Of a stretch of 64,000 nucleotides of DNA, positions 1 through 11,370 are shown one piece after another; positions within the stretch are counted from its first letter, which is position 1, and every line of letters begins with the position of its first letter. This stretch comes from Bacillus sp. OK048. Its GTDB lineage: Bacteria > Bacillota > Bacilli > Bacillales > Cytobacillaceae. Position numbers and translations under genes: made by a program. A model generated the notes under the pieces. The model saw only the letters and a list, made by a program, of their open reading frames with translations. It had not been told where the DNA came from and ran no database searches. The stretch is from assembly GCF_900103525.1 (NCBI RefSeq), contig NZ_FNHN01000005.1:124001-188000 (forward strand), read 5' to 3'.

Positions 1-1166
1 TCTCCACGGCAAAATGTCATTTCAACTTGATATTCATCATTTAAAACCGTTATATCAGCGTCTTTTCCTAAAGAAATGCTTCCTTTACGATCATAAACAT
101 TTAATTGTTTTGCAGGATTTACACTCGCCATTTGAACGGCTTCTAGGAGCGAAAGATCTGCTGCTTCTGTGATGTTTTTAAGTGAATCATTCATTTTTAA
201 AATACTGCCAGCAAGTGTTCCATCAGCGAGAAGGGCTTTTCCATCTGCGACCGCAACATCTTGGCCCCCAAGATCATAGGTGCCATTTTTAAGGCATTTT
301 GCCCTCATCGCATCTGTTATCAATAGCATGCCTTCCGTTCCTTTAGCGTTAATAATCAGCTTCATTACTTCAGGGCGAACGTGAATCCCATCAGCAATTA
401 ATTCGACCATTAATTCTTTAAAAACAAGGGCGGAACCAGCAACACCAGGTTCCCGATGATGTATGCCTCTCATGGCATTAAATAAGTGGGTTACTTGTTT
501 GGCTCCTGCATGAACAGCTTTTTCGACTTCTTCATATATCGCATCAGAGTGACCGATAGAAGCAATCACACCATTTTCGTTTAGATAGCTGACAAAGTTT
601 GTCCCATTTTCAAGTTCAGGTGCAAGGGTTACCAGCTTAATGCTGCCTTCGGCGAGTGACTGCCATTGCTTAAATAATTCAATATCGGGATTAATAATAT
701 ATTCCCTCGGTTGTGCACCTGCATGTTTTCCATTAATAAATGGACCCTCTAAATGAACACCAAGAATATCTGCCTTACCAGAAGTATTATAGCTGTTGAG
801 ATAGTCTGCAGCATTTTTTAAGGCTTTTTCGATATTTTCATGTTTTTGGGTAATGGTGGTAGCTAAAAAGCTTGTTGTCCCTTCAGCAGGGAGTGCTTTT
901 GCTATGGTTTCTAAGGCATCGATGGTTGCGTCCATTGTGTCGGCTCCGGCTGCGCCATGAATGTGGACGTCAATAAAGCCTGGCGCGACACTTTTATTCA
1001 CAGGAATATCTATTTTCTCTAGATTACTTAAATAAGTAGGAACTGCATGAATCGGACCAAGCTCTTTGATTTTTCCATTTTCTATAAAAATATAGATAGA
1101 TTCTGCCACTTTATTTTCTAGAATAGCCTTGCCATGTACCATTAATAGGAGGCTCAAAAACTTCAT
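1..1166 (-). CDS. nagA: N-acetylglucosamine-6-phosphate deacetylase, 3' end cut by window
   Basis: Deacetylates GlcNAc-6-phosphate to glucosamine-6-phosphate in amino-sugar catabolism. Reading the minus strand gives an amidohydrolase: the metal-binding HxH motif in PGFIDVHIHGAAG, then HLEGPF, GHSDA, THLFNAM and LITDAM in the expected order. The frame is still open at base 1, so the C-terminus lies outside. The start is uncertain: in-frame ATGs lie at 1172, 1166 and 1142. I chose 1166 because a GGAAATGGAG purine run precedes it, but no start has a clear ribosome binding site. It is divergent from hprK. Confidence 0.9.
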   Translation of the reverse strand, partial: MKFLSLLLMVHGKAILENKVAESIYIFIENGKIKELGPIHAVPTYLSNLEKIDIPVNKSVAPGFIDVHIHGAAGADTMDATIDALETIAKALPAEGTTSFLATTITQKHENIEKALKNAADYLNSYNTSGKADILGVHLEGPFINGKHAGAQPREYIINPDIELFKQWQSLAEGSIKLVTLAPELENGTNFVSYLNENGVIASIGHSDAIYEEVEKAVHAGAKQVTHLFNAMRGIHHREPGVAGSALVFKELMVELIADGIHVRPEVMKLIINAKGTEGMLLITDAMRAKCLKNGTYDLGGQDVAVADGKALLADGTLAGSILKMNDSLKNITEAADLSLLEAVQMASVNPAKQLNVYDRKGSISLGKDADITVLNDEYQVEMTFCRG

Positions 1167-1172
1167 CTCCAT

Positions 1173-1504
1173 TTCCAATAAATTACCTGTTGAATTTATT
1201 ATAATCTCAAGTGGAATAGTTGTCTATACCAGTTGGCGAATCCTATCTTATTTATTTCTCATTTAATGAAGATAGTATCAGGAAGAAACATTTCCATGTT
1301 GGTATGAAAATTAAATAGTGCTAAAATAGGAGGAAATTGAAATTAATTTTAAAAATATGTCAACTGTCTAGCTGCAGCGCCTAGGGGCTCGGGGTCATAA
1401 GCCAAGCCGTCAAGAAGGTTAAAGAACAACCTTCTCGCCGGCTCGTCTTATGCCTGTCGCCCCTGGACCAGGCGCTTCCGCTTTTCTGGTAAGGAGGAAA
1501 ACTT
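1173..1504. other. nagA-hprK divergent intergenic region
   Basis: This 332-bp spacer holds the regulatory DNA of both genes and, in its hprK-proximal part, the repeat element at 1364-1487. A short AT-rich stretch at 1190-1360 carries no ORF I can support. I did not find a convincing sigma-A promoter. Confidence 0.5.
1364..1487 (+). repeat. TGTCTAGCTGCAGCGCC intergenic hairpin element, copy 1
   Basis: A 124-bp element begins TGTCTAGCTGCAGCGCC and ends GGCGCTTCCGCTTTTCT. GCGCCTAGGGGC near the left end faces GCCCCTGGACCAGGCGC near the right end. An inner hairpin, AGAAGGTT facing AACCTTCT, sits at the centre, so the whole element can fold into one long stem. It is nearly identical to 13721-13844. 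Both copies have the same orientation and end 17-22 nt before a start codon, just ahead of the ribosome binding site (hprK here, trxB there). Confidence 0.85.
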
Positions 1505-2437
1505 TTGCCAAAGGTACGCACAAAGGATATTTATGAAAAATTCCATTTGGAATTAGTTAGCGGTGAAGAAGGAATTAATCGTCCGATTACGATGAGTGAT
1601 ATTTCAAGACCGGGAATTGAGCTCGCTGGATATTTTGAATATTATCCGGCAGAACGAATTCAGCTATTAGGAAAAACAGAGCTTTCCTTCTTTGATGGAT
1701 TATCCCAAAATGATCGTAACTTAAGAATGGAACGGTTATGCACGGATATCACTCCTGCCATCATCGTGACTAGAGGGTTGGAGGTCCCGCAAGAGCTGAT
1801 TGAAGCCTCCGAGCGTGAATCTGTTCCTGTACTGCGTTCAAATATGAAAACAACACGTTTTTCAAGTCGGCTAACGAACTTTTTAGAGAGTAAGCTGGCA
1901 CCAACCACAGCCGTTCATGGTGTTTTAGTTGATATTTACGGGATTGGTGTATTAATTACTGGTAAAAGTGGTGTGGGGAAAAGTGAAACGGCATTGGAAC
2001 TAGTTAAACGCGGTCACCGGCTTGTGGCGGATGATTGTGTGGAGATTCGCCAGGAGGATCAAGACACGCTTGTGGGAGCCTCTCCCGATTTAATTGAGCA
2101 TTTATTAGAAATTCGCGGATTAGGTATTATTAATGTCATGACTCTTTTTGGAGCCGGAGCCGTACGCAGCAATAAACGAATTACCATGGTTATTAACCTC
2201 GAAATTTGGGATTCTTCCAAGCAATATGACCGCTTAGGTTTAGATGAGGAAAAGATGAAAATCATTGATACCGAAGTAACTAAGATCACTGTTCCAGTCC
2301 GTCCAGGGAGAAACCTGGCTGTTATCATTGAAGTTGCAGCTATGAATTATCGCTTAAAAAGAATGGGTGTTAATGCAGCGCAGCAATTCACAGAGCGTCT
2401 ATCGGATGTTATTGAAGATGGAGACCATGAGGAATAA
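1505..2437 (+). CDS. hprK: HPr kinase/phosphorylase
   Basis: Bifunctional kinase/phosphorylase acting on Ser46 of HPr and Crh, the switch of CcpA-dependent catabolite control; crh lies downstream in this window. The 310-aa length matches the family. The Walker A motif GKSGVGKS is at residues 153-160, and the HprK signature [11 protein letters not shown] at 201-211. Translation starts at a TTG codon 7 nt after AAGGAGG. It heads the hprK-lgt-yvoD-ppaX-yvoF cluster; lgt begins 24 nt after its stop. Confidence 0.97.
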   Translation: MPKVRTKDIYEKFHLELVSGEEGINRPITMSDISRPGIELAGYFEYYPAERIQLLGKTELSFFDGLSQNDRNLRMERLCTDITPAIIVTRGLEVPQELIEASERESVPVLRSNMKTTRFSSRLTNFLESKLAPTTAVHGVLVDIYGIGVLITGKSGVGKSETALELVKRGHRLVADDCVEIRQEDQDTLVGASPDLIEHLLEIRGLGIINVMTLFGAGAVRSNKRITMVINLEIWDSSKQYDRLGLDEEKMKIIDTEVTKITVPVRPGRNLAVIIEVAAMNYRLKRMGVNAAQQFTERLSDVIEDGDHEE

Positions 2438-2461
2438 GTAAAAAGAGAAGGGAGAAATAAT

Positions 2462-3292
2462 ATGAATTCATCGATTCAGCCGCTTGACCCGATTGCGTTT
2501 GCCATAGGACCGATTCAAGTTCATTGGTATGGGCTCATTATTGGTTCAGGGTTAGCGCTAGCACTTTTTCTTGCCATTAGGGAAGGAGATAAGAGAGGAC
2601 TTCCGAAGGATACATTTGCGGATTTAATGCTATGGGCAATCCCGATTGCGATTCTTTCAGCCCGATTATATTACGTTATTTTTGAGTGGGGCTATTATTC
2701 ACAGCATCCAGGGCAGATTGTACAGATTTGGAATGGCGGTATTGCCATCCATGGAGCGCTGATTGGTTCAGTCCTTACAGCATATGTTTTTGCGAAAAAA
2801 CGTGGACTCTCTTTCTGGAAGATTGCCGATATTGCCGCACCAAGTATTATTTTAGGCCAAGCCATCGGACGTTGGGGGAATTTCATGAATCAGGAGGCTC
2901 ATGGCGGCGAAGTCACTAGGTCATTCCTCGAAAACCTGCAGTTGCCTGAGTTTATTATTAATCAAATGTATATTAATGGTGCCTATTATCATCCGACGTT
3001 TTTATATGAATCGATTTGGAATATCGTTGGATTTATTCTGTTGATTTTACTGCGCCGTGTCAATTTGCGCCGCGGAGAGCTATTCCTGTCGTATGTTATT
3101 TGGTATTCTGTAGGCCGTTTTTTCATAGAGGGCTTGAGAACAGATAGCTTAATGATTGGTGGCCTTCGAATGGCACAATCGATTTCCATTGCGCTGATCA
3201 TCGGAGCTGTGATCATTCTGATTTACCGTAGAAAAAAGAATCTCGCCAAAGACAGATATCAAGATAAAAACAACCAGGCATTTACGCAGTAA
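2462..3292 (+). CDS. lgt: Prolipoprotein diacylglyceryl transferase
   Basis: Integral membrane enzyme that moves diacylglycerol from phosphatidylglycerol onto the lipobox cysteine of prolipoproteins. The 276-aa protein is strongly hydrophobic with about seven membrane segments. The family motif [14 protein letters not shown] is near residue 137, and the conserved histidine region reads [10 protein letters not shown] near residue 95. Substrates in this window are the TcyA-like binding protein and the island lipoprotein. It has a good ribosome binding site (AGAAGGGAG) and lies in the hprK operon. Confidence 0.97.
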   Translation: MNSSIQPLDPIAFAIGPIQVHWYGLIIGSGLALALFLAIREGDKRGLPKDTFADLMLWAIPIAILSARLYYVIFEWGYYSQHPGQIVQIWNGGIAIHGALIGSVLTAYVFAKKRGLSFWKIADIAAPSIILGQAIGRWGNFMNQEAHGGEVTRSFLENLQLPEFIINQMYINGAYYHPTFLYESIWNIVGFILLILLRRVNLRRGELFLSYVIWYSVGRFFIEGLRTDSLMIGGLRMAQSISIALIIGAVIILIYRRKKNLAKDRYQDKNNQAFTQ

Positions 3293-3308
3293 AAAGGAGT
3301 TTGGAGAA

Positions 3309-4262
3309 ATGATTTACTCGATTAAAAACGGTTTACAAGTCGGGATTAAAACAACATGGACCTTGGGGAAAGTAATTTTTCCTGTAACCCTGATTGTGGC
3401 GATATTGCAGTATACCCCCGTCTTACCGTGGGTCATTGAGAGAATTGCGCCGCTGATGAAGCTGATTGGTTTATCAGGAGACGCAGCCATTCCGCTCGTC
3501 ATAGGGAATTTCCTTAATCTTTATGCGGCAATTGGTGCCATTTTAACCCTTGATTTTACCGTAAAAGAAGTCTTTATTTTAGCTGTTATGCTCTCATTTT
3601 CTCATAATTTAATTGTTGAATCGAGCGTTGCGATGAAAGTAGGAATTAAGCTTTGGTTAGTACTCGTGACGCGACTGGGACTCGCATTTACCTCGGCAAT
3701 TGTGATTAATCTCGTTTGGCAGGGGGGCGGAGAGACAGCTCAATATGGTTTGATTCAAGCAACAAGCAGTGAACACGTAGCTGGAATAGGAGCTATATTA
3801 CTAACAGCCCTAGAAAAGGCCGGGCTTGGAATTCTACAGCTAGCGATGATTGTCATCCCTTTGATGGTTGTCATCCAAATCTTAAAGGATTTGGAATGGT
3901 TAAAGAAATTTTCGCAGGGGATGTCTCCTGTTACTAGGAGTCTAGGCATGAATGAGAATACTTCCACCACGATGGCAGCTGGTTTATTATTTGGTCTTGC
4001 CTATGGAGCGGGTGTTGTGATTCAGGCAGTGGAGGAAGATGGAGTTAGTAAAAGGGATTTGACCCTTGCCTTTCTTTTTTTAATGGCTTGTCATGCCGTT
4101 GTGGAAGACACGCTTATCTTTATTCCACTAGGCATTCCAGTCTGGCCGCTATTTTTAATTCGAATTGGTGTGGCCATCACCTTAACCCTGATTGTTGGAT
4201 TCTTTTGGAAACGGTCGGGCATCATGAGAAGAAAGGAAGCAGAACCAACCTATGAAAAGTAA
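3309..4262 (+). CDS. yvoD: Nucleoside-recognition (Gate) domain membrane protein, YvoD-like
   Basis: A 317-aa polytopic membrane protein of the nucleoside-recognition/SpmA-SpmB-like family, in the position of B. subtilis yvoD. It shows two similar halves: each has a run of hydrophobic helices and a small-residue-rich loop ([12 protein letters not shown] in the first, [13 protein letters not shown] in the second). The transported substrate is unknown, so no specific function is claimed. AAAAGGAG precedes the ATG by about 10 nt. Its 3' end overlaps ppaX by 11 nt, pointing to translational coupling. Confidence 0.85.
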   Translation: MIYSIKNGLQVGIKTTWTLGKVIFPVTLIVAILQYTPVLPWVIERIAPLMKLIGLSGDAAIPLVIGNFLNLYAAIGAILTLDFTVKEVFILAVMLSFSHNLIVESSVAMKVGIKLWLVLVTRLGLAFTSAIVINLVWQGGGETAQYGLIQATSSEHVAGIGAILLTALEKAGLGILQLAMIVIPLMVVIQILKDLEWLKKFSQGMSPVTRSLGMNENTSTTMAAGLLFGLAYGAGVVIQAVEEDGVSKRDLTLAFLFLMACHAVVEDTLIFIPLGIPVWPLFLIRIGVAITLTLIVGFFWKRSGIMRRKEAEPTYEK

Positions 4263-4902
4263 TATTACTACGATTTTATTTGATTTAGATGGAACATTAA
4301 TCGACACAAATGAGTTAATTATTTCAACCTATTTACACACACTTGAAAAATACTATCCTGGCCAATATAGCCGAGAAGCTGTCCTGCCATTTTTAGGTCC
4401 AACGCTTCATGAAGTATTTGGGAATATGGATTCCGAACGCGTGGAGGAAATGATTTTAGACTATCGCGCTTACAATATCGAAAACCATGATTTGATGGTG
4501 ATGGAATTTGCCGGTGTCATTGAAACTCTCCAGGTTCTAAAGGAAAAAGGCTACAAATTGGGGATTGTAACTACAAAACGGCATGATGTCGCTCTTAAAG
4601 GTATTCACCTAATGAAGCTAGATACGTTTTTTGATGTCGTGATTGCTTACGATCATGTGAAAAAAGTAAAGCCAGACCCCGAACCCATTTATTTAGCACT
4701 TGAACAGTTAGATTCGAAGCCTGAAGAAGCGATGATGGTTGGCGATAATTTTCACGATGTGCTTGCTGGGAAAAATGCCGGAACGAAAACCGTTGGTGTG
4801 GCTTGGACGATCAAGGGTCGAGACTATCTTGCAAAATATGAACCAGATTACATGTTAGAGAACATGAAAGACCTATTAACCATTCTCGGTGAGGGAAATT
4901 AA
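4252..4902 (+). CDS. ppaX: Pyrophosphatase PpaX (HAD family)
   Basis: A HAD hydrolase of 216 aa, the usual length of PpaX. In B. subtilis this enzyme hydrolyses the pyrophosphate released when HprK uses PPi or inorganic phosphate chemistry on HPr, which explains its place in the hprK operon. HAD motif I is DLDGTLIDT at residues 11-19, motif II is the TTKR region, and motif III/IV is GDNFHDV. The start codon lies inside the end of yvoD, and the stop shares a base with the next start. Confidence 0.93.
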   Translation: MKSNITTILFDLDGTLIDTNELIISTYLHTLEKYYPGQYSREAVLPFLGPTLHEVFGNMDSERVEEMILDYRAYNIENHDLMVMEFAGVIETLQVLKEKGYKLGIVTTKRHDVALKGIHLMKLDTFFDVVIAYDHVKKVKPDPEPIYLALEQLDSKPEEAMMVGDNFHDVLAGKNAGTKTVGVAWTIKGRDYLAKYEPDYMLENMKDLLTILGEGN

Positions 4903-5435
4903 TGAGGAATACGACCCGCTATCCAGTTGATGGAGCAAACTCGTTATGGCATGTCTACAAAACGGTCCCTTTTTGGAAAGTGGTTAAAAATTTCATTGTG
5001 ATTCAACTAGCCCGTTACACCCCCTTTCTTGGGATGAAAAATTGGCTTTACAAGACTTTTTTAGGACTTAAGGTCGGGGAGCAAACTTCTTTTGCCTTAA
5101 TGGTCATGCTCGATGTGATGTTTCCAGAGAAAATAAGTGTTGGACGTAACACAGTCATTGGCTATAATACAACGATTCTTGCCCATGAATATTTGATCAA
5201 AGAATATCGTCTTGGTCCTGTTGTGATTGGCAGTGAAGTGATGATTGGTGCAAATTCAACCATTCTCCCTGGGGTAACAATTGGGGACGGGGCGATCGTA
5301 TCTGCTGGAACACTAGTCCATAAAGATGTCCCTGCTGGTGCTTTTGTCGGCGGCAATCCTATGCAAATGATCTACTCGAAAGAAGAAATGGCAAAACGTT
5401 GGGAAAATGATTCGATTTATGGAAAGATTAAATAG
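4902..5435 (+). CDS. yvoF: Left-handed beta-helix acyltransferase, YvoF-like
   Basis: A 177-aa hexapeptide-repeat acyltransferase of the maltose/galactoside O-acetyltransferase type. The second half carries repeating [IV]-G-x4 turns ([25 protein letters not shown]), which form the trimeric beta-helix that binds acetyl-CoA. The acceptor substrate is not known. The start overlaps the ppaX stop by one base (TAATG). It is the last gene of the hprK cluster and is followed by a terminator. Confidence 0.85.
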   Translation: MRNTTRYPVDGANSLWHVYKTVPFWKVVKNFIVIQLARYTPFLGMKNWLYKTFLGLKVGEQTSFALMVMLDVMFPEKISVGRNTVIGYNTTILAHEYLIKEYRLGPVVIGSEVMIGANSTILPGVTIGDGAIVSAGTLVHKDVPAGAFVGGNPMQMIYSKEEMAKRWENDSIYGKIK

Positions 5436-5445
5436 AAATGAGTTA

Positions 5446-5476
5446 GGCTGGGTCGTAAAACCTGGCTTTTTTTTAA
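5446..5476 (+). terminator. Rho-independent terminator after yvoF
   Basis: An AGGCTGGGT arm faces ACCTGGCTT across a short CGTAAA loop, pairing through several G-U pairs, and runs into eight T residues. It separates the hprK cluster from the his operon. Confidence 0.75.
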
Positions 5477-5571
5477 CTATTTCCAGTTGACTAATATTTC
5501 TGAAAAAGGTAAACTTTAATTTATTAACATATTAGCGAACTAAAGGATTCTGAAGATAGAGGATGATTTGG

Positions 5572-6738
5572 ATGAGCCGTTTATTTATGTTTGAAAAGCC
5601 TTTAGGCATGAGAGATACGCTTCCAGAGTTATATGAAAAAAAACATCATGTTCGGACCTTGATGGAAAATGCTATCAAACAATGGGGATATCAGTTTATT
5701 GAGACACCTACTCTAGAATACTATGAAACTGTTGGAACTGCCTCGGCAATCCTTGACCCGGAGCTATTCAAATTACTTGATAAAGATGGGCATACACTCG
5801 TGTTACGACCGGATATGACTGCTCCGATTGCCAGGGTAGCAGCATCGCGCCTTTTAGAAAATGATCTTCCGCTTCGTCTTGCCTATGCTGGTAATGTATA
5901 CCGCGCACAGCAGCGAGAGGGCGGCAGACCTGCAGAGTTCGAGCAAATCGGTGTGGAGTCTATCAATGATGACACCGTTTCGAGCGATGGTGAGGTCATC
6001 GCCTTGCTTGTTTCTTCATTAAAAGAAGCAGGGTTGAGTCAATTTCAAGTTTCAGTAGGACATATCGGATTTGCACAGGAATTATTTATGCAAATTTTAG
6101 GAACAAATGGACGTGCCACTTCTCTAAGACGTTTTTTATATGAAAAGAATTTTGTCGGCTATCGTGACCAAGTAAACTCTTATTCCTTATCATCGATTGA
6201 TAAACAGAGGCTCCTTCAACTTCTCGAGTTAAGAGGCGGCGAAGAGGTCATTGGGAAAGCGCTCGATATTATTGAGGATGGTTATGGAAAGGAATCCCTT
6301 GTCCAGTTGAAGGAATTATGGGAAGTGATTACAGACTTTGGTCTTGAGGATCATGTTAAATTTGATTTTACCCTAGTGAGCCATATGAGTTATTACTCCG
6401 GAATTCTATTTGAGGCCTATGCAGGGAATGTCGGTTTCCCGATTGGTAATGGTGGGCGATACGGATTGATTGAGAAATTTGGAAAAAAAGCAAGTGCTAC
6501 TGGTTTTGCGGTTAGACTCGATAGACTGCTCGAGGCTATGGGCACACAAAAAATTACCACTACAATAGAATGTATTTTTTTCAGTCAGGAAAGAAGGAAG
6601 GAAGCCTTTCTATTGGCTGAAAAAATGAAAGCAGAAGGAAGGAAAATCGTCCTGCAAGACATCAACGGTGTAAAAAATCTCGATGTTTTTACGAAGAAAT
6701 TTGCCAATACCACCTTTTTAATCGGGGGAGCTTTATGA
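5572..6738 (+). CDS. hisZ: ATP phosphoribosyltransferase regulatory subunit
   Basis: A catalytically inactive class II histidyl-tRNA synthetase paralogue that partners short HisG to form the active ATP phosphoribosyltransferase of histidine synthesis. Motif 2-like ([22 protein letters not shown]) and motif 3-like ([15 protein letters not shown]) regions are visible. An ATG at 5563 is in frame, but 5572 is preferred because GAGGAT lies 7 nt upstream; this gives 388 aa. It is the first gene of the his operon. I found no T-box leader in the short space before it. Confidence 0.95.
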   Translation: MSRLFMFEKPLGMRDTLPELYEKKHHVRTLMENAIKQWGYQFIETPTLEYYETVGTASAILDPELFKLLDKDGHTLVLRPDMTAPIARVAASRLLENDLPLRLAYAGNVYRAQQREGGRPAEFEQIGVESINDDTVSSDGEVIALLVSSLKEAGLSQFQVSVGHIGFAQELFMQILGTNGRATSLRRFLYEKNFVGYRDQVNSYSLSSIDKQRLLQLLELRGGEEVIGKALDIIEDGYGKESLVQLKELWEVITDFGLEDHVKFDFTLVSHMSYYSGILFEAYAGNVGFPIGNGGRYGLIEKFGKKASATGFAVRLDRLLEAMGTQKITTTIECIFFSQERRKEAFLLAEKMKAEGRKIVLQDINGVKNLDVFTKKFANTTFLIGGAL

Positions 6739-7376
6739 TGGATGCGAAATTAACGATTGCGATGCCAAAAGGGAGGATCTTTGAAGAAGCAGTTGAATTA
6801 CTCCGGAAGGCAGGCTATAATCTGCCCCCAGAGTTCGATGATTCGAGGAAATTAATTATCGATGTTGAAGCGGAAGACATGCGTTTTATCCTTTCAAAAC
6901 CAATGGATGTGGCTACATATGTCGAGCATGGGGTGGCAGATGTCGGAATCGCAGGTAAGGATGTATTACTTGAAGAAGAACGTGATGTATACGAACTTCT
7001 TGATTTACAAATCAGTGCCTGTTATTTGGCAGTTGCCGGACTTCCGGCTACACAAATGAATGATGTTGCACCTAAAGTAGCAACCAAATACCCGAATGTT
7101 GCCGCAGCTTATTTTCGCGAACAGGGTGAACAAGTTGAAATTATCAAATTAAATGGTTCGATTGAGCTTGCGCCATTGATTGGATTAGCAGACCGAATTG
7201 TTGATATTGTTTCGACGGGAAGAACACTCGTAGAAAATGGTCTTGTCGAATATGAAAGAATAAAAGATGTCACATCTAGGCTTATCGTCAATCCTGTAAG
7301 TTACCGGATTAAAGACCAACGAATTAACGATTTGGTTACTCGGTTAAGCGCAGTTGTCCCCTTGGAGGTAAAATAA
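6735..7376 (+). CDS. hisG: ATP phosphoribosyltransferase catalytic subunit, short form
   Basis: Catalyses the first step of histidine synthesis, ATP plus PRPP to phosphoribosyl-ATP. At 213 aa it is the short form, which lacks the C-terminal regulatory domain and needs HisZ. The PRPP-binding stretch around [14 protein letters not shown] and the conserved [11 protein letters not shown] start are present. The ATG overlaps the hisZ stop; a second in-frame ATG follows directly at 6738. GGGGGAG supplies the ribosome binding site. Confidence 0.97.
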   Translation: MMDAKLTIAMPKGRIFEEAVELLRKAGYNLPPEFDDSRKLIIDVEAEDMRFILSKPMDVATYVEHGVADVGIAGKDVLLEEERDVYELLDLQISACYLAVAGLPATQMNDVAPKVATKYPNVAAAYFREQGEQVEIIKLNGSIELAPLIGLADRIVDIVSTGRTLVENGLVEYERIKDVTSRLIVNPVSYRIKDQRINDLVTRLSAVVPLEVK

Positions 7377-7377
7377 A

Positions 7378-8649
7378 ATGAAAATCGTCAAAGTGAATGA
7401 CCTTATCTCTATCAAACGATCCATTGAATCAGGTACAGCCGAACAGGTAGCCGTTGTTAAAAAGATTATTTCGGACATTCGTGCATACGGTGATGAAGGT
7501 TTAAGAGATTACACCAAAAAATTTGACCACGTAGTATTGGACTCCTTCCTTGTTTCTGAAAAGGAGCTGGATGATGCCTATGGCCAAGTTGATTTGGAGT
7601 TTATTGCGATTGTGCGCGAGGCTGCAGAGAATATCAGAAGCTTCCATGAAAAACAATTGCGTCCGTCTTGGATGACAACCGAAGAAAATGGCAGTATTCT
7701 TGGGCAAAAAATAACTCCGCTTGATTCAGTAGGTGTTTATGTTCCGGGGGGGACAGCTGCCTATCCTTCTTCCGTGCTGATGAACGTTATACCTGCAAAA
7801 GTGGCAGGAGTGACAAGAATCGTGATGGTTTCACCTCCTAACACTGATGGGAAACTTCCAGCTGCTGTACTGGTTGCAGCCAAAGAAGCAGGCGTAAAGG
7901 AAATCTACAAAGTGGGCGGAGCGCAGGCCATTGGTGCTTTGGCATATGGGACAGAGTCGATTGCACCTGTTGATAAAATTACCGGTCCAGGCAATATCTA
8001 TGTAGCACTAGCCAAGCGCGAGGTTTTTGGTGATGTCGATATCGATATGATTGCCGGGCCAAGTGAGATTGCCATTATTGCCGATGATTCTGCCCGAGCT
8101 GATGAGGTTGCAGCTGATTTGTTATCACAAGCAGAACATGACCCACGTGCATGCAGTGTCCTGGTTACTCCTTCTATTGTATTAGCAGAAGCAGTAGCTG
8201 TTGAAGTAGAAAAACAACTTGCAGAATTGCCACGTAAGGAAATAGCTTCTAAGTCGATTGCGGATTATGGAGTCATCTATGTAACTTCATCCATTGAAGA
8301 GGCTGTTGAAACGGTTAATCAGCTTGCTCCAGAGCATCTTGAAATCCTGACCGAGAATGGCATTGAGCTATTAGGAAAAATTAGACATGCTGGCGCTATT
8401 TTTATCGGCCGCTATAGTTCAGAGCCAGTGGGTGATTATTTTGCAGGACCAAACCATGTTCTGCCAACCAATGGTACGGCTAGATTTTCAAGTCCACTAA
8501 ATGTGGATGATTTTCAAAAGAAATCAAGTGTGATTATATACAGTGAGAAAGCATTAAAGGAGAATGGGGAAAAGATTGCAAAGTTTGCCCGCATGGAAGG
8601 CCTTGAAGCCCATGCGCGTGCAGTAGAGTTAAGGCTGAAAAATCAATAA
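7378..8649 (+). CDS. hisD: Histidinol dehydrogenase
   Basis: NAD-dependent, zinc-dependent enzyme that oxidises L-histidinol to L-histidine in two steps, the last two of the pathway. The 423-aa product has the family hallmarks: [16 protein letters not shown] near residue 120, [16 protein letters not shown], the metal-binding QAEHDP and PEHLE regions, and GPNHVLPT. It begins one base after the hisG stop, so the two are almost certainly co-translated. Confidence 0.97.
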   Translation: MKIVKVNDLISIKRSIESGTAEQVAVVKKIISDIRAYGDEGLRDYTKKFDHVVLDSFLVSEKELDDAYGQVDLEFIAIVREAAENIRSFHEKQLRPSWMTTEENGSILGQKITPLDSVGVYVPGGTAAYPSSVLMNVIPAKVAGVTRIVMVSPPNTDGKLPAAVLVAAKEAGVKEIYKVGGAQAIGALAYGTESIAPVDKITGPGNIYVALAKREVFGDVDIDMIAGPSEIAIIADDSARADEVAADLLSQAEHDPRACSVLVTPSIVLAEAVAVEVEKQLAELPRKEIASKSIADYGVIYVTSSIEEAVETVNQLAPEHLEILTENGIELLGKIRHAGAIFIGRYSSEPVGDYFAGPNHVLPTNGTARFSSPLNVDDFQKKSSVIIYSEKALKENGEKIAKFARMEGLEAHARAVELRLKNQ

Positions 8650-8672
8650 TTTATTGCCAGGGGGCTCTTTTC

Positions 8673-9260
8673 ATGGAAAGAAACGCAAGCATTGAACGAA
8701 AAACAAATGAAACCCAAATTAGCTTATCGTTAGACATTGATGGGCAGGGACAGTCCGAACTTGAAACAGGGGTTCCATTCCTTAGCCACATGCTCGATTT
8801 ATTTACGAAGCATGGGAATTTTAACCTTACCGTAGATGCAAAAGGGGATATTGAGGTAGACGACCATCATACAACCGAAGATATCGGAATATGTATTGGA
8901 CAGGCATTGCGAGAAGCCCTCGGGGATAAAAGAGGAATAAAGCGCTATGGGAATGCCTTTGTGCCGATGGATGAAGCTTTAGCACAGGTTGTTGTTGATC
9001 TTAGTAATCGCCCGCACCTTGAAATGCGTGCACAGTTCCCTAATTCAAAAGTTGGCACCTTTGACACTGAACTAGTGCATGAATTTTTATGGAAGCTTGC
9101 CCTTGAGGCGCGCATGAACCTTCATGTTATTGTCCATTACGGTCAGAATACTCACCACATGATTGAAGCTGTTTTTAAAGCACTAGGCCGAGCGCTTGAT
9201 GAAGCGACCACAATTGATCCTCGCATTAAAGGAGTTCCGTCAACGAAAGGGATGTTATAA
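8673..9260 (+). CDS. hisB: Imidazoleglycerol-phosphate dehydratase
   Basis: Converts imidazole glycerol phosphate to imidazole acetol phosphate, sixth step of histidine synthesis. The 195-aa length is that of the monofunctional enzyme, without the N-terminal histidinol phosphatase found in enterobacteria. Manganese-binding histidine motifs are clear: [19 protein letters not shown] and, in the second half, [12 protein letters not shown]. It ends directly before hisH. Confidence 0.97.
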   Translation: MERNASIERKTNETQISLSLDIDGQGQSELETGVPFLSHMLDLFTKHGNFNLTVDAKGDIEVDDHHTTEDIGICIGQALREALGDKRGIKRYGNAFVPMDEALAQVVVDLSNRPHLEMRAQFPNSKVGTFDTELVHEFLWKLALEARMNLHVIVHYGQNTHHMIEAVFKALGRALDEATTIDPRIKGVPSTKGML

Positions 9261-9887
9261 ATGATCGGAATTGTCGACTATGGCATGGGTAATCTGTTTA
9301 GTGTCAGTAAGGCCCTTGAGCGGCTGAATGCTGATTATTTTATATCAGCGGAAAAAGATGACCTCTTGCGTGCCGACGCACTGCTGCTTCCAGGGGTTGG
9401 CTCTTTTCGTGATGCGATGGAAGTCTTGCAAGCAGATACGATCAAGGAGTTTGCAGCAAGTGGGAAACCTTTGCTTGGCATTTGCCTTGGTATGCAGCTA
9501 TTGTTCGAGGATAGCGATGAAAATGGTTTGACGAAAGGGCTTGGATTATTACCTGGTAAGGTCCGTCGGCTTCCAGGTAAGACTGCAGATGGGGAAGTAT
9601 ATAAAGTTCCTCATATGGGTTGGAATAAACTTGAATTTGTTCAGTCTTCTCCACTATTGGCAGGATTAGAAGAAGATTATGTGTATTTTGTTCATTCCTA
9701 TTATGTAAGTGCGGAGAACTCCGAGGTATTACTAGCAAAGGCAGATTACCATGAAGAAGTTTCTGCTGTTGTCGGAAAAGATAATATTTTTGGAATGCAA
9801 TTTCATCCTGAAAAAAGCAGCAAGCTTGGAATGGCACTACTGAATAATTTTTTACAATTCGTCGAAGAAAGGAAGTCGGTACGATGA
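9261..9887 (+). CDS. hisH: Imidazole glycerol phosphate synthase, glutaminase subunit
   Basis: Class I glutamine amidotransferase that supplies ammonia to HisF for closing the imidazole ring. The 208-aa protein has the catalytic cysteine in GICLGMQLL near residue 80 and the His-Glu pair in FHPEKSS near the C-terminus. It starts on the base after the hisB stop and overlaps hisA by 4 nt. A 150-aa reading frame on the opposite strand is a shadow. Confidence 0.97.
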   Translation: MIGIVDYGMGNLFSVSKALERLNADYFISAEKDDLLRADALLLPGVGSFRDAMEVLQADTIKEFAASGKPLLGICLGMQLLFEDSDENGLTKGLGLLPGKVRRLPGKTADGEVYKVPHMGWNKLEFVQSSPLLAGLEEDYVYFVHSYYVSAENSEVLLAKADYHEEVSAVVGKDNIFGMQFHPEKSSKLGMALLNNFLQFVEERKSVR

Positions 9888-10612
9888 CGATCACTATTTA
9901 TCCAGCAATAGATATGCGCGGCGGGAATTGTGTTCGCCTTCTCCAAGGTGATTATGAAAAGGAAACCATTTATGGTGACTCACCTTTTGATATGGCGCGA
10001 ACGTTTGCTGAAGACGGGGCATCCTTTCTTCATATGGTTGACCTTGATGGGGCAAAGGATGGAAAACGGGTTAATGATCGTTTTGTCATTGAAGCAGCGA
10101 AGCAATTAAAGGTAAAGGTTCAAATTGGCGGTGGCATTCGTTCTGAAGCTGATATTCTGCATTACCTGGAAAACGGGATTACTCGAGTAATTATTGGCAG
10201 TATTGCTGTTTCAAATCCAGAGTTTGTGATTGAAATGATTCGGAAATACGGCAAGCAAATAGTTGTTGGGATTGACGCGAAAAATGGTTACGTGGCGACA
10301 CATGGCTGGATGACCACTTCCGAAGTAAAAGCCGTAGAACTGAGCAAACGGTTTGCGGATGCGGGTGCCGAGACGTTTATTTTTACTGATATTGCCACTG
10401 ATGGGACGCTTTCAGGCCCGAATATTGCGGCCGTTTGTGAAATGGCAGAAGAGACGGGGAAGAATGTCATTGCCTCTGGTGGTGTAAGCAGTTTAGCTGA
10501 TTTACGTGCTCTTAATGCCGAGGGAGTTAAAGGGGCAATTGTCGGGAAAGCCCTTTATGAAAATCGCTTTACATTGAAGGAAGCACTTGCGATTGGAGAG
10601 GTGAGAAAATGA
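9884..10612 (+). CDS. hisA: ProFAR isomerase HisA
   Basis: Isomerises ProFAR to PRFAR, fourth step of histidine synthesis. It is a (beta/alpha)8 barrel of 242 aa with two half-barrel phosphate sites (IGGGIRS and ASGGVSS) and the catalytic aspartates in AIDMRGG and [13 protein letters not shown] overlaps join it to hisH before and hisF after. Confidence 0.97.
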   Translation: MTITIYPAIDMRGGNCVRLLQGDYEKETIYGDSPFDMARTFAEDGASFLHMVDLDGAKDGKRVNDRFVIEAAKQLKVKVQIGGGIRSEADILHYLENGITRVIIGSIAVSNPEFVIEMIRKYGKQIVVGIDAKNGYVATHGWMTTSEVKAVELSKRFADAGAETFIFTDIATDGTLSGPNIAAVCEMAEETGKNVIASGGVSSLADLRALNAEGVKGAIVGKALYENRFTLKEALAIGEVRK

Positions 10613-11370
10613 CGCTGACGAAACGAATCATTCCATGTTTAGATGTAAAAGAAGGAAGAGTAGTGAAAGGCATTCAATTTGTTCAGCTTCGGGATGCCGG
10701 AGACCCAGTTGAATTAGCTAGATTTTATGACGAACAGGGAGCAGATGAACTTGTCTTCCTTGATATTTCGGCATCCGTCGAAGGACGAAAAACAATGGTC
10801 GAAGTCGTAAAGGCTGTTGCCTCCGAGCTTGCTATCCCTTTTACCGTTGGGGGTGGAATTAATTCATTAGAGGATATGAAACGAACTCTCCGTGCCGGTG
10901 CGGATAAGGTGTCATTAAATACGGCAGCTGTTTTGAACCCAGAGTTAATTTCAGACGGTGCAAGCTATTTTGGAACACAATGCATCGTAGTCGCAATTGA
11001 TGCCAAGTATGATGAGCAACTAGGAACATGGCGTGTTTATACACATGGCGGCCGGACCCCTACTGAACGAAAAGTAATTGAATGGGCAAAAGAAGCAGCA
11101 AGGCTTGGAGCAGGTGAACTATTACTAACAAGTATGGATAGTGATGGCGAGAAAAATGGGTTTGACATTCAGCTTACCAAGGCAGTTAGTGAGGCTGTGA
11201 CAATTCCGGTGATAGCTTCCGGCGGTGCTGGAAATGCTCGTCATTTTGAAGAGGCGTTTGTAAATGGCAAAGCGGATGCCGCGCTTGCCGCTTCTATTTT
11301 TCATTATAAAGAAACTTCCGTACACGAAGTGAAGAGCTATTTGCTTGAGAAGGGAGTGAGTGTCCGGTGA
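10609..11370 (+). CDS. hisF: Imidazole glycerol phosphate synthase, cyclase subunit
   Basis: Uses ammonia from HisH to turn PRFAR into imidazole glycerol phosphate plus AICAR. This 253-aa barrel is a paralogue of His[13 protein letters not shown] near the start with the catalytic Asp11, FTVGGGINS in the first half, and [11 protein letters not shown] with Asp130 in the second. Four-base overlaps with hisA and hisI indicate translational coupling. Confidence 0.97.
   Translation: MTLTKRIIPCLDVKEGRVVKGIQFVQLRDAGDPVELARFYDEQGADELVFLDISASVEGRKTMVEVVKAVASELAIPFTVGGGINSLEDMKRTLRAGADKVSLNTAAVLNPELISDGASYFGTQCIVVAIDAKYDEQLGTWRVYTHGGRTPTERKVIEWAKEAARLGAGELLLTSMDSDGEKNGFDIQLTKAVSEAVTIPVIASGGAGNARHFEEAFVNGKADAALAASIFHYKETSVHEVKSYLLEKGVSVR

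Noticed and set aside
5436-5571. Histidine T-box or attenuator leader before hisZ
   Set aside because: Only about 95 nt remain after the yvoF terminator, with no T-box sequence (GGTGG-type) and no second terminator.
9442-9894. 150-aa frame opposite hisH
   Set aside because: It lies wholly against a well supported gene, has no ribosome binding site and no family features.
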